A stretch of DNA of 10,168 bases from Fimenecus sp045579305 (lineage in GTDB: Bacteria > Bacillota > Clostridia > Oscillospirales > Acutalibacteraceae), in NCBI GenBank assembly GCA_045579305.1, contig JAZNLY010000121.1, positions 1 to 10,168 of the forward strand, written 5' to 3'. The notes below the pieces were generated by a model. It ran no database searches. It had not been told where the DNA came from and saw nothing but the letters and a program-made list of their open reading frames with translations. Below are positions 1 to 8,075 of the stretch, one piece after another; the first letter of the stretch is position 1; every line of letters starts with the position of its first letter. Made by a program: the position numbers and the translations under genes.

Positions 1-2126
1 CAGAAATTTACTTTGACCGTGGTGAAAAATACGGCTGCGGTTCACCCGATTGTGGTGTAGGCTGCGAATGTGACAGATTCATTGAAGTATGGAACCTTGT
101 TTTCACACAGTTCTCAAATGATGGTGAGGGCAATTACACAAAACTTGATCGTTGCAATATTGATACAGGTATGGGACTTGAACGTCTTGCTTGTATTATG
201 CAGGATGTTGACAATCTTTTCGAGGTTGATACAGTTCAGAATATTATGAAGCACATTATTGATATTTCAGGTATTGAATATCATAAGGATGCTAAAAAGG
301 ATATTTCACTTCGTGTTATTACTGACCATATCCGTAGTACAACATTTATGGTTTCTGACGGTGTTCTTCCATCTAACTCAGGTCGTGGATATGTTCTTCG
401 TCGTCTTCTTCGTCGTGCTGCTCGTCACGGAAGACTTATCGGCATTGACCGACCATTCCTCGCAGAGGTTTGCGACACAGTAATCAAGGAAAATGCAAAT
501 GCATATCCAAACCTTGTTGAAAAACAGGATTACATTAAGAAAGTTATCGCAATGGAAGAAGAAAGTTTCTATAAGACAATTGATAGTGGTTTAGGTCTTC
601 TTAACGAAATGATGGCTAACTCAAAAGATGGTGTTCTTTCAGGCGAGGATGCGTTCAAGCTTCAAGATACATTCGGCTTCCCAATTGATTTGACAAAGGA
701 AATCGTAGCAGAAAACAATATGACTGTTGATGAAGATGCTTTTAAGGCTCTCGTTGAAGAAGCAAGAATGAAGGCTAAATCTGTTAAGCGTGACGGTGCA
801 GAAACTGACTGGAGAAATACTGGAGTTTCATTTAAGGATATTACGAAAACAGAATTTACAGGCTATGAAGAAAATAATACAGAAGCAACTGTTGTAGCTC
901 TCGTTTCAAATGGTGAAAGAGTTGATTTTGTAGAGTCGGGTGACGCAATTCTCGTTCTTGATAAAACATCTTTCTATGCAGAAAGTGGCGGTCAAGTAGG
1001 GGACAAGGGTGTTATCACACTTGGTGACAGCACATTTGAAGTATTAAACACTACAAAGGATGCTGACGGTGTTGTTCTTCACCACGGTACACATAACGGT
1101 GACGCTGTTAAGGTCGGTGATACAGCAGTAACTTCATATAACGAAGAAAACAGAAAAGCAATTATGAGAAATCATACTGCTGCTCATCTTCTTCAGGCAG
1201 CACTTCGCTCTGTTCTCGGTACTCATGTTGAGCAGGCAGGTCAGCTTGTAGATGCAAATGAGGTTCGTTTTGACTTCACTCATTTTACAGGTATGACAGG
1301 TGAAGAACTTAAAAAGGTTGAAGACCTTGTAAATGAAGAAATTCTTAATGCAACAGAAATGCTTATTAAGGAAATGCCTATTGACGAAGCAAAAGCTATG
1401 GGTGCTATGGCTCTCTTCGGTGAAAAGTATGGTGACGTTGTCCGTGTTGTTAAAGCAAGTGACTTTTCAACAGAACTCTGCGGCGGTACTCACGTTGACA
1501 ATACAGGCAAAATTGGTCTTTTCAAGATTGTTTCTGAATCTTCAGTTGCAGCAGGTGTTCGTAGAATTCAGGCTGTAACCGGTAAAAATGTTCTTAAATA
1601 TATTGATGAAAAGAATGAACTTCTTTATACAACTGCTGAAGCTTTCAAGGTTGGAAATGTTTCTGCACTTCCACAGAAGGCAGTTGCAATAGCAAATGAC
1701 CTTAAGGTAAAAGAAAAGGAAATTGCAACACTTAAAGCAGAAATCAACTCATTCAAGACTGCAGGCATTATGGCAGGTGCAGTAGATGTAAATGGTGTTC
1801 AGCTTGTAGTTTATTATGCAGGTGAACTTGATGCTAACTCACTTCGTTCTATGGCTGAAACTGCAAGAGATTCTGCTCCTAACACAGTTGCAGTAATCGC
1901 AGGTTCAAATGCAGAAAAAGGAACTTGCTCATTTGCTTGTGCTTGTGGCAAGGATGCAATCGGTATGGGCGCTCACGCGGGTAACATTGTCCGTGAGGTT
2001 GCTAAGGTTGCAGGTGGCTCAGGCGGTGGCAAACCTGATATGGCTATGGCAGGCGGTAAGGATATTTCAAAGATTGACGATGCTTTGATGTCTGCAAAAG
2101 AGATTCTTGCATCAATGATTAAATAA
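1..2126 (+). CDS. alaS: Alanyl-tRNA synthetase, 5'-truncated by window edge
   Basis: This enzyme charges tRNA-Ala with alanine in the cytoplasm and clears mischarged Ser/Gly-tRNA-Ala. The reading frame starts at base 3 and gives 707 visible residues; the family is usually about 870-880, so roughly 170 N-terminal residues with class II motifs 1 and 2 lie outside the window. Fragment residues 1-7 read EIYFDRG, the end of the conserved active-site segment. They are followed by a cysteine-rich insert (C12, C17, C21, C23) and DRFIEVWN. Motif 3 is GMGLER at 56-61. The editing domain carries HTAAH (391-395) and the zinc motif CGGTH (493-497). The C-Ala domain has the glycine-rich GGSGGGKPDMA near 671-681. 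Codons are strongly biased to CTT, CGT and GTT, as expected for a highly expressed gene. It leads the run of genes ending at 6213, and the HIT gene follows after 13 bases. Identification is certain. Confidence 0.98.
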   Translation, partial: EIYFDRGEKYGCGSPDCGVGCECDRFIEVWNLVFTQFSNDGEGNYTKLDRCNIDTGMGLERLACIMQDVDNLFEVDTVQNIMKHIIDISGIEYHKDAKKDISLRVITDHIRSTTFMVSDGVLPSNSGRGYVLRRLLRRAARHGRLIGIDRPFLAEVCDTVIKENANAYPNLVEKQDYIKKVIAMEEESFYKTIDSGLGLLNEMMANSKDGVLSGEDAFKLQDTFGFPIDLTKEIVAENNMTVDEDAFKALVEEARMKAKSVKRDGAETDWRNTGVSFKDITKTEFTGYEENNTEATVVALVSNGERVDFVESGDAILVLDKTSFYAESGGQVGDKGVITLGDSTFEVLNTTKDADGVVLHHGTHNGDAVKVGDTAVTSYNEENRKAIMRNHTAAHLLQAALRSVLGTHVEQAGQLVDANEVRFDFTHFTGMTGEELKKVEDLVNEEILNATEMLIKEMPIDEAKAMGAMALFGEKYGDVVRVVKASDFSTELCGGTHVDNTGKIGLFKIVSESSVAAGVRRIQAVTGKNVLKYIDEKNELLYTTAEAFKVGNVSALPQKAVAIANDLKVKEKEIATLKAEINSFKTAGIMAGAVDVNGVQLVVYYAGELDANSLRSMAETARDSAPNTVAVIAGSNAEKGTCSFACACGKDAIGMGAHAGNIVREVAKVAGGSGGGKPDMAMAGGKDISKIDDALMSAKEILASMIK

Positions 2127-2127
2127 T

Positions 2128-2133
2128 GAGGTG
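2128..2133 (+). promoter_or_regulatory. Ribosome binding site of the HIT gene
   Basis: GAGGTG lies 6 bases before the ATG at 2140. The in-frame GTG at 2131 sits inside this site, so ATG 2140 is the more likely start. Confidence 0.75.
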
Positions 2134-2139
2134 AATATT

Positions 2140-2478
2140 ATGGATTGTCTTTTTTGTAAAATAGCAAATGGTGAAATTCCATCAAATAAGGTATATGAAG
2201 ATGATAAAATCTTCGCATTCCACGATATTGCTCCTCAGGCAGACACCCATGTGCTTGTAATTCCCAAAGACCACGTTGCAAGTAGCGCAAACGACGTGAA
2301 TGCAGAAAACTGTGAAACAATCGGTTATCTTTTTTCAAAGATTCCTGAAATTGCAAAACTTGCCGGTGTTGATAGCTACAGAATCATCAACAACTGTGGT
2401 GAAAAAGCAGGACAGACAGTTATGCACATTCATTTCCACATTTTAAGTGGAGATAATCTCTCAGAGAAACTTATTTAA
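2140..2478 (+). CDS. HIT family (histidine triad) nucleotide-binding hydrolase
   Basis: This is a 112-residue HINT/PKCI-like protein. Known members hydrolyse AMP-lysine, AMP-alanine and other purine phosphoramidates in the cytoplasm; the physiological substrate here is unknown. The histidine triad is H96-x-H98-x-H100 in MHIHFHIL, with H98 expected to be the nucleophile. The N-terminal CLFCKI (C3, C6) plus H45 fits the zinc-binding subtype. The DxxPQAxxHxLVIPKxH segment (about 29-45) and GxxAGQTV just before the triad are also typical. The length matches the family. The start was set at ATG 2140 because an in-frame GTG at 2131 overlaps the Shine-Dalgarno site. It lies 13 bases after alaS and 12 before comEC, so cotranscription is likely. 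A link to aminoacyl-adenylate clean-up next to alaS is attractive but inferred only from position. Confidence 0.95.
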   Translation: MDCLFCKIANGEIPSNKVYEDDKIFAFHDIAPQADTHVLVIPKDHVASSANDVNAENCETIGYLFSKIPEIAKLAGVDSYRIINNCGEKAGQTVMHIHFHILSGDNLSEKLI

Positions 2479-2484
2479 GGAGTG
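2478..2484 (+). promoter_or_regulatory. Ribosome binding site deciding the comEC TTG start
   Basis: AGGAGTG begins on the last base of the HIT stop codon. Its AGGAG core is 8 bases from TTG 2491. The in-frame GTG at 2482 overlaps the site and so is a poor start; ATG 2503 would be 20 bases away. Confidence 0.65.
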
Positions 2485-2490
2485 TTAACA

Positions 2491-4557
2491 TTGAAAAGAC
2501 CTATGGCAACAATTGGTTTTTCAATGCTTCTCACATTCCTTTTGGTTACAAATATTACTCATAAGATGACTATTACTCTTTTGATAGGGGCAATAGTCGT
2601 TTTTTGTTTATTTATTCTTGTTAAAAAGTTAAGGAAACAATTATCTGTTATCTTCTCCTTGTTTGGTGTGATTATATTTACCTTTTCATTTGTGTTTGCA
2701 GAAAAATATTATTTCGACGAAATGGCACTAATGAAAAATGAGCAGACGTTGACGGGTGTAGTGTGTGCAACTCCCACAGATTCCGATTATGCATTTACAT
2801 ACATAATAAAGCCGAATGGTAAAAAATATAAAATCAGGATTGTGTCAGACGATGATAAATTTCTTGCAGAGGGAGATTATGTAAAAATCGTCGGTAAGTG
2901 CAATGAGACCTATGAAGAAACAGATTTCTTCGAAAATGCTCTTTCTTCCAAGGTGTTTTTTACATTCTTTGATGGCAATGACTGTAGTATTAAGATGACG
3001 AGCGAAGTGGATTGGTATTATAAAAATATCGGAGCTGTAAAAAGAGGCTTTTCTGAAATTGTTACCCGATATCTTCCCGGTAGAAATGGCGCAATAGCAA
3101 CAGCCATGACCATAGGTGATAAATCGGAGTTAGACAAAAATACAATAAACAATTTCAACTATTGTGGCACATCCCATCTGCTTGTGATTTCGGGACTACA
3201 CATATCACTATGGTCAATGGGAATTATCAAGCTTTTATATAAGTTTCCAAAACTCAGAAAAAAAGCACCTCTTATAGGAATAATCTGTCTGTTGGCTTAT
3301 GCATCAATAACAGGATTCAGTGTATCGGTGTTACGAGCAGGGGCGATGATTAGTGCTGTACTTTTAGCAAAGTTTTTCCATCGTGATGCCGACAGTATTA
3401 ATTCCATAGGATTGGCATTGACGTTTATTCTTTTAATAAACCCTTTCGCACCATACTCTGTTGCACTGTGGTTAAGTGTGCTTTCAACACTCGGAATTCT
3501 TGTTTATTCTGATAAAATCAAACTGTGGATATATGAAAAGACAAGGAATAAACCGGTATCAAAGTTGCCGTTATATGATTTAATGGTCACAACGGTTTCA
3601 ATCAGTTTTTCCACGGCAGTATTTACATTACCCGTATTTATCTTCAAATTAAGAATATTATCCATAGTATCAATTCTGACAAATTTTCTTATGGTTAACT
3701 TAGCAATGATTATGATGCTTTGTACTGTCGGTGGAGTTTTATGTCATCTCTTTTTTATCAAACCATTTGCTCAACTTTGTTTTATGATATCGGGAGCAAT
3801 AGGTGAGTTTTTGCATTTTGTTGCTGAAAAAATAGGTATGGCTGAATGGTCGACAATTTCATTGAATCACAAATACTATGAACACTTCTTTATCCTTCTG
3901 GTTATAGGGCTTTTAGTGGTATTTATTACAGAAAAATATAAAATTCACATTATAAAGCATACTACAACATTCTTGTTGGTTGTATTTGTCATACTTGCCA
4001 CTTACTGTACAATATATGATTATAATAACGTGTCAGTTGAAGTTGTTGATACTGATAAAACGCCCATAATATTGGTCCATTATCAAGGAAAATCTATATT
4101 AGTAAACACACAGAAAAAGAAATATATTGATGAAATAACTGCTGTGCTGAATAAACATAATCAAAAGCAACCTGATGCACTTGTAGTAACTGAAAAAGAA
4201 AACAGGACAGTGTCGGAAATAATAAAAATCTATGATAGTTTTGGAATAACAGATACATATTTTTTCCATACTGCACCAAAGATTTTTGAGGGAAATTCAA
4301 AAAGCAATATACGTGGATTGGGTATTAACAATTATGTGAGAGTGGATGTAGTTGAAAAAGATTTTATTGTAATAAGGTCGGATGGGAAGAGTATTGTAGT
4401 CACTGATTCTGAAAATGCAGAAAATCTATTTAAAAACATAAAGCATTGTGATATAATCATTGTATATGGAAAAAATACAGAGCTTTTAAATGGAGTTGAA
4501 AAGGATTCTAGGGTAATTGCACTTGACGAATCTGAAAAGGTATCCGTTTATTTGTAG
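2491..4557 (+). CDS. comEC: ComEC/Rec2 family DNA internalization protein with degenerate C-terminal domain
   Basis: ComEC forms the inner-membrane channel that passes single-stranded DNA into the cell during natural transformation. The protein is 688 residues, near the family length. Three hydrophobic segments come first (about residues 5-70), then an OB-fold-like region (about 85-150). The polytopic competence domain (about 180-490) carries the hallmark CGTSHLLVISGLHIS at 225-239 and many membrane helices. The C-terminal part from about residue 514 (VSVEVVDTD) aligns in position with the metallo-beta-lactamase-like domain. However, the usual LDVGQGD and THxxxDH metal-binding motifs are not there; LVVTEKENRTVSE occupies the expected place. 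The start is TTG 2491, supported by its Shine-Dalgarno site. Codons (ATA, AGA, TTA frequent) are less biased than in alaS, suggesting low expression. holA follows, as in many Firmicutes. No comEA is present nearby. The family call is secure; active DNA uptake is unproven. Confidence 0.93.
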   Translation: MKRPMATIGFSMLLTFLLVTNITHKMTITLLIGAIVVFCLFILVKKLRKQLSVIFSLFGVIIFTFSFVFAEKYYFDEMALMKNEQTLTGVVCATPTDSDYAFTYIIKPNGKKYKIRIVSDDDKFLAEGDYVKIVGKCNETYEETDFFENALSSKVFFTFFDGNDCSIKMTSEVDWYYKNIGAVKRGFSEIVTRYLPGRNGAIATAMTIGDKSELDKNTINNFNYCGTSHLLVISGLHISLWSMGIIKLLYKFPKLRKKAPLIGIICLLAYASITGFSVSVLRAGAMISAVLLAKFFHRDADSINSIGLALTFILLINPFAPYSVALWLSVLSTLGILVYSDKIKLWIYEKTRNKPVSKLPLYDLMVTTVSISFSTAVFTLPVFIFKLRILSIVSILTNFLMVNLAMIMMLCTVGGVLCHLFFIKPFAQLCFMISGAIGEFLHFVAEKIGMAEWSTISLNHKYYEHFFILLVIGLLVVFITEKYKIHIIKHTTTFLLVVFVILATYCTIYDYNNVSVEVVDTDKTPIILVHYQGKSILVNTQKKKYIDEITAVLNKHNQKQPDALVVTEKENRTVSEIIKIYDSFGITDTYFFHTAPKIFEGNSKSNIRGLGINNYVRVDVVEKDFIVIRSDGKSIVVTDSENAENLFKNIKHCDIIIVYGKNTELLNGVEKDSRVIALDESEKVSVYL

Positions 4558-4573
4558 ATGTAGGAGAAGGCAA

Positions 4574-5614
4574 ATGGCACAGATTTATGAAGCTGATTTA
4601 AAAAGACAGATTAGAGACAGAAATATGTCAAATTGCTACCTGTTTTACGGAAGTGAAGAATATCTCAAGCAGTTTTATGCTGAAAAGATATGTAAAACTT
4701 TTGTAACACCGGGTAGTGAGACTTTTAGTCTTCGTAAATATGACGGAAAAGAAAACACCCTTGACGATGTGTTGGAGGGTGCTTCGTCCATGCCGTTTAT
4801 GAGTGAATATTGTGTGGTAATTGCTCGTGATTTCGCTCTTGATTCATTAAATAATGATGAAAAGGATACTCTTGTTTCATTCCTTGAAAACATCCCTGAT
4901 ACATCCATTACTATTTTCTGGATGGACAGCATTGAAGTTCAACCCAGAAATGCAAAATGGAAATGGGTTGTTGCCAAATTCAACGAATGTGCAACAGTTG
5001 TTGATTTCGAGAAACCAACAGGTAGAAATCTTCTGAAACTAATATGTGCTTACGCTTCAAAACAGGGTTGCCTGATGACCGAGAATACAGCATCATATCT
5101 TGTGGAAATAGCTGGTGACGGACTTAATACTTTGTTCAATGAAATTCAGAAAGCAGCCAATTTTGCAGGTCAGGGTAATGAAATTACCCGTGAATGTGTT
5201 GACAGTGTTGCTGTTCGCTCCCTTGAAGCAAAAATTTTTGATTTATCAAAGCTTATTCTTAATCATAATCCGCAGGGTGCCCTTGAGCTTTTACACATAC
5301 TTATGCTTCAGAAGGCGGAGCCGATTGACACTTTTGGTGTAATTTTAATGTCCTTTGTTGACATCTATCGTGTCAAGGTTTCAACATCAGGAGGAGAAGG
5401 TGTGCTCTATCCTGCAAAAATTTTTGATTACAGGAATAAGGATTTCCGTCTGAAAAATGCCGATAGATTTGCAAAAAATATTTCTATGGAGCAGTTGCGT
5501 GAATGTTTCGATTGTTTTTCAGAAAGCGACAAAGCATTAAAAAGCACTGCACAGAATGGTGAACTTATACTTGAAAAACTTATAGTGAAGATTTCACTTA
5601 TATTAGCAAGGTGA
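4574..5614 (+). CDS. holA: DNA polymerase III subunit delta
   Basis: The delta subunit is part of the clamp-loader complex. It opens the beta sliding clamp and loads it onto primed DNA at the replication fork. The protein is 346 residues, the usual size for the family. The N-terminal domain has the conserved YLFYGSEEYL (22-31) in the position of the Walker A region, without a functional nucleotide-binding loop, as expected for delta. The EGASSMPFMSE segment, which in the family leads to the clamp-binding element, and an aromatic/acidic strand follow. The C-terminal collar region includes DLSKLILNHNPQGALELLH and ends with an ENGELILEKLI-like helix (QNGELILEKLIVKI). The start is ATG 4574, 7 bases after AGGAG at 4562; an upstream in-frame extension to 4517 lacks such a site and overlaps comEC. 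It is 16 bases after comEC and overlaps the ribosome binding site of the next gene. Confidence 0.95.
   Translation: MAQIYEADLKRQIRDRNMSNCYLFYGSEEYLKQFYAEKICKTFVTPGSETFSLRKYDGKENTLDDVLEGASSMPFMSEYCVVIARDFALDSLNNDEKDTLVSFLENIPDTSITIFWMDSIEVQPRNAKWKWVVAKFNECATVVDFEKPTGRNLLKLICAYASKQGCLMTENTASYLVEIAGDGLNTLFNEIQKAANFAGQGNEITRECVDSVAVRSLEAKIFDLSKLILNHNPQGALELLHILMLQKAEPIDTFGVILMSFVDIYRVKVSTSGGEGVLYPAKIFDYRNKDFRLKNADRFAKNISMEQLRECFDCFSESDKALKSTAQNGELILEKLIVKISLILAR
5608..5614 (+). promoter_or_regulatory. Ribosome binding site of the RNase M5 gene, overlapping the holA stop
   Basis: AAGGTGA spans the final holA codons and its TGA stop, and lies 5 bases before GTG 5620. This favours GTG 5620 over GTG 5611, which lies inside the site, and suggests translational coupling to holA. 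Confidence 0.65.
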
Positions 5615-5619
5615 CAACT

Positions 5620-6213
5620 GTGATTAAAATAAATGAAGCAGTAATAGTTGAAGGTAAATATGATAAAATTAAACTTTCCGGTATTCTTGACACAGTAATT
5701 ATCGAAACTGATGGTTTTGCCATTTTCAAGGATAAGGAAAAACAGAAACTAATCCGCTTTCTTGCTGAAAAACAGGGCATTGTAATAATGACCGACAGTG
5801 ATTCGGCTGGTTTTAAAATCCGTTCTTTTATAAAAGGAATAACCAAAAGTGAAAATGTAAAAAATGTATATATACCTGACGTCTATGGCAAGGAAAAAAG
5901 AAAAACAGAGGCTTCAAAAGAAGGAAAACTTGGCGTTGAGGGAATGAATGTAAGTATCATTATTGAAGCTTTGGAAAAGTCGGGTGTTTTATATAGTGAG
6001 AACGAAAAAAAGCATTCCCGGGAAATTACACATACTGATTTCTTTGAAGATGGCGTCAGTGGTGGCGAAAACAGTAGCCATATCCGAAAAATGTTGGCAA
6101 AAGAACTGGATTTGCCTGAAAAAATCAGTTCATCATCACTTCTTAAAATCATAAATTCATACATGACATATGAAGAGTACAAACAAGCAATAAAAAAAGT
6201 GACTAATTTGTAA
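5620..6213 (+). CDS. rnmV: Ribonuclease M5-like TOPRIM protein
   Basis: RNase M5 matures 5S rRNA from its precursor in low-GC Gram-positives, cutting both strands of a helix with a TOPRIM active site. The protein is 197 residues against about 186 in Bacillus subtilis. The TOPRIM domain shows the catalytic glutamate in AVIVEGKYDK (E11), the IIETDGFAIF strand (27-36), and the DxD motif in TDSDSAG (D59, D61), followed by FKIRSFIKG. Further on, KLGVEG (about 106) and a THTDFFEDGVSGG segment match, in order and spacing, the C-terminal half of the Bacillus enzyme as I recall it. Differences are TDSDSAG in place of TDPDFPG and ETDGFAI in place of ETNGSAI. The start is GTG 5620. It ends the gene run that begins with alaS. 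The family call is strong; 5S rRNA as substrate is inferred from the family. Confidence 0.85.
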   Translation: MIKINEAVIVEGKYDKIKLSGILDTVIIETDGFAIFKDKEKQKLIRFLAEKQGIVIMTDSDSAGFKIRSFIKGITKSENVKNVYIPDVYGKEKRKTEASKEGKLGVEGMNVSIIIEALEKSGVLYSENEKKHSREITHTDFFEDGVSGGENSSHIRKMLAKELDLPEKISSSSLLKIINSYMTYEEYKQAIKKVTNL

Positions 6214-6229
6214 ATTTTGGAATTTTATA

Positions 6230-6258
6230 TTTTCAAATCAATTAAATTGTGATATAAT
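6230..6258 (+). promoter_or_regulatory. Sigma-A-type promoter with extended -10
   Basis: TTTTCA (6230-6235, four of six matches to TTGACA), a 17-base spacer and a perfect TATAAT (6253-6258) preceded by TG at 6250-6251 form an extended -10 promoter. The predicted start near 6265 leaves a leader of about 36 bases before the acyl-CoA ligase gene, with its ribosome binding site GAGGT at 6289-6293. No convincing terminator lies between the upstream gene and this promoter, so some read-through is possible. Confidence 0.75.
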
Positions 6259-6300
6259 TAATTACTTTTACAGCAAAATTACGAATTCGAGGTATTCAAT

Positions 6301-8070
6301 ATGGAGGTTAGAAGTCGATTTCCTATAAACGAACCATTTTATAATGTTCGTTATATAAGAGACTTTAAGGACTTGATTGACCAGAGTGAAAGACTTTATT
6401 CTGAACGTCCTGCATATAAATTGAGAAATAAAGATGCAATCTACTATGAGGTAACTTATAGTAGCTTTCGTCATTCAATAAACTATCTTGCAAATAGTCT
6501 TGTGAATGATAAATATGAAAGAACTCATATTGCTGTTGTGGGTGTCAACTCATATAACTGGTCAGTAACATACCTCGCTGTAACCTGTAGTAATAATATT
6601 ATTGTGCCTATTGATAAAGAACTTACAACAGAAAACATGTTGGATGTTATCAAGGATTCCGATGCAACAGTTCTTTTTGGTGACAAGAAATATATAAAGA
6701 GAATTGAACCATTTAAAGACCAGCTTCCGGACGGATTCAGATTTATCTGTTTTGATGATGTGCAGATTGATGGCGTCGATTATTTTGAGGATTATATTGA
6801 TATAGGAAGAAAGCTTTTCAAGAATGGTATATGCCACCTTGACAAGATAACTGTTGACCCTGAGGCTACAACAGCTATTCTCTTCACATCAGGAACAACA
6901 GGTGTTTCAAAAGGTGTTTGTTTAAGTCAGAAAAATATCTGTTCTGTTGTAATGGGCGCTGCGGGTTGTATCAAGGTTACACCTGAAGACCAGCTCCTTT
7001 CTGTTCTTCCTATCCATCACACATATGAGTGCACGGTTGGTTTTCTTTATATTATATATTCAGGTGCGTGTATCGGATTTAATCAGGGACTTCGTTATAT
7101 CACAAGGGATTTCCAGGAAATCAAACCGACCTGTTTTATTACTGTTCCGCTTCTCATCGAAAAAGTTCATGCAAAAATTATGAAAAAGATGGAAGAAAAA
7201 ACTGCAGGTAAACTTATTTTTAAATTTGGTAAGTACGCATCAATGGCAAGCAGAGCAATGAGAATCAAGGGCGTTGACAGAAAAATTTTCTCTGAAGTTA
7301 TTGACACTTTTGGTGGAAGACTTCGTCTTATTGTAACAGGTGCTGCTGCAATTGACCCACGAGTTGCAGAAGATTTTATGCATATGGGTATTGATGTTTA
7401 TATCGGTTATGGCCTTACAGAATGTGCACCTTTGGTTGCTTGTAATAATGACAGACTTATGCTTCCTGACTCAATCGGTACTCCGATGCCGGGTGCTGAG
7501 GTTGCGATTTATAATCCCGATGCATTGGGAGTTGGCGAAATCTGGGTAAGAGGACCAATGGTTATGAATGGTTACTATAAAAACCCGGAGGCAACTGCTC
7601 AGGTTATTACTCCTGATGGTTGGTTCAGAACAGGGGATATCGGTACTTGTGACCGACATAATTGTTACAAGATTACAGGTAGAAGCAAAAATGTCATTGT
7701 AACTAAAAACGGTAAGAATATTTTCCCTGAAGAAGTTGAGCTTTATCTTAACACTAACCCTGTTATCGAAGAAAGCATTGTTTTTGCAGACGATGTTGAC
7801 GATGAAACATTGGTAAGTGCTATGATTTACCCTAATTTTGAGCAAATTAAGAATAATCTTAAACGTCAGGATATTACAAAAGAAGATGTCCAGAAAACTG
7901 TTGACGAAGCTGTTAAGGATGTAAACAAAAAACTTCCTAAATACAAAAAAATCAGAAGTTATGATATAAGTGAAACCGAGTTTGAAAAAACTACTACGAA
8001 GAAAATTAAACGTCAGGTTAATATTGATAAGAAAAAAGCAAAAGACGCAGAAGAGATAACAGAGGAATAA
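6301..8070 (+). CDS. AMP-forming long-chain acyl-CoA ligase (AMP-binding superfamily)
   Basis: The enzyme activates a carboxylate, probably a fatty acid, with ATP to an acyl-adenylate and then transfers it to a thiol, usually CoA. The protein is 589 residues, within the usual range. Superfamily motifs are complete: the P-loop AILFTSGTTGVSKG (192-205), GYGLTE (369-374), GWFRTGD (440-446), the hinge region TGRSKN (459-464), and the C-terminal catalytic lysine, probably K568, in TTTKKIKR. The segment RYITRDFQEIKPTCFITVP resembles FadD/long-chain acyl-CoA synthetases. A lysine- and acid-rich tail ends the protein. The start at ATG 6301 has GAGGT 7 bases upstream. It heads an operon with its own promoter; the flavoprotein gene begins 5 bases after its stop. 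No beta-oxidation genes are near, so membrane lipid acylation or fatty-acid salvage is as likely as degradation. Acyl-ACP or another thiol acceptor cannot be excluded. Confidence 0.9.
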   Translation: MEVRSRFPINEPFYNVRYIRDFKDLIDQSERLYSERPAYKLRNKDAIYYEVTYSSFRHSINYLANSLVNDKYERTHIAVVGVNSYNWSVTYLAVTCSNNIIVPIDKELTTENMLDVIKDSDATVLFGDKKYIKRIEPFKDQLPDGFRFICFDDVQIDGVDYFEDYIDIGRKLFKNGICHLDKITVDPEATTAILFTSGTTGVSKGVCLSQKNICSVVMGAAGCIKVTPEDQLLSVLPIHHTYECTVGFLYIIYSGACIGFNQGLRYITRDFQEIKPTCFITVPLLIEKVHAKIMKKMEEKTAGKLIFKFGKYASMASRAMRIKGVDRKIFSEVIDTFGGRLRLIVTGAAAIDPRVAEDFMHMGIDVYIGYGLTECAPLVACNNDRLMLPDSIGTPMPGAEVAIYNPDALGVGEIWVRGPMVMNGYYKNPEATAQVITPDGWFRTGDIGTCDRHNCYKITGRSKNVIVTKNGKNIFPEEVELYLNTNPVIEESIVFADDVDDETLVSAMIYPNFEQIKNNLKRQDITKEDVQKTVDEAVKDVNKKLPKYKKIRSYDISETEFEKTTTKKIKRQVNIDKKKAKDAEEITEE

Positions 8071-8075
8071 TAAAG

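Noticed and set aside
1..170. Truncated alaS as a pseudogene
   Set aside because: The frame is open from base 3 and in register with conserved residues, so the missing N-terminus is due to the window edge.
385..432. Repetitive CGTCGTCTTCTTCGTCGT-like stretch
   Set aside because: It encodes the conserved arginine/leucine-rich RRLLRRAARHGR segment of alanyl-tRNA synthetase with a strong codon bias, so it is not an independent repeat.
5611..5619. Start of the RNase M5 gene at GTG 5611, with a 4-base GTGA overlap with holA
   Set aside because: No Shine-Dalgarno site lies upstream of it, and this GTG is itself part of the site that serves GTG 5620. It remains a possible alternative.
6211..6232. 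Possible terminator after the RNase M5 gene
   Set aside because: The only hairpin (AAATT-TTGG-AATTT) has five A-T pairs and no GC content, far too weak to call.
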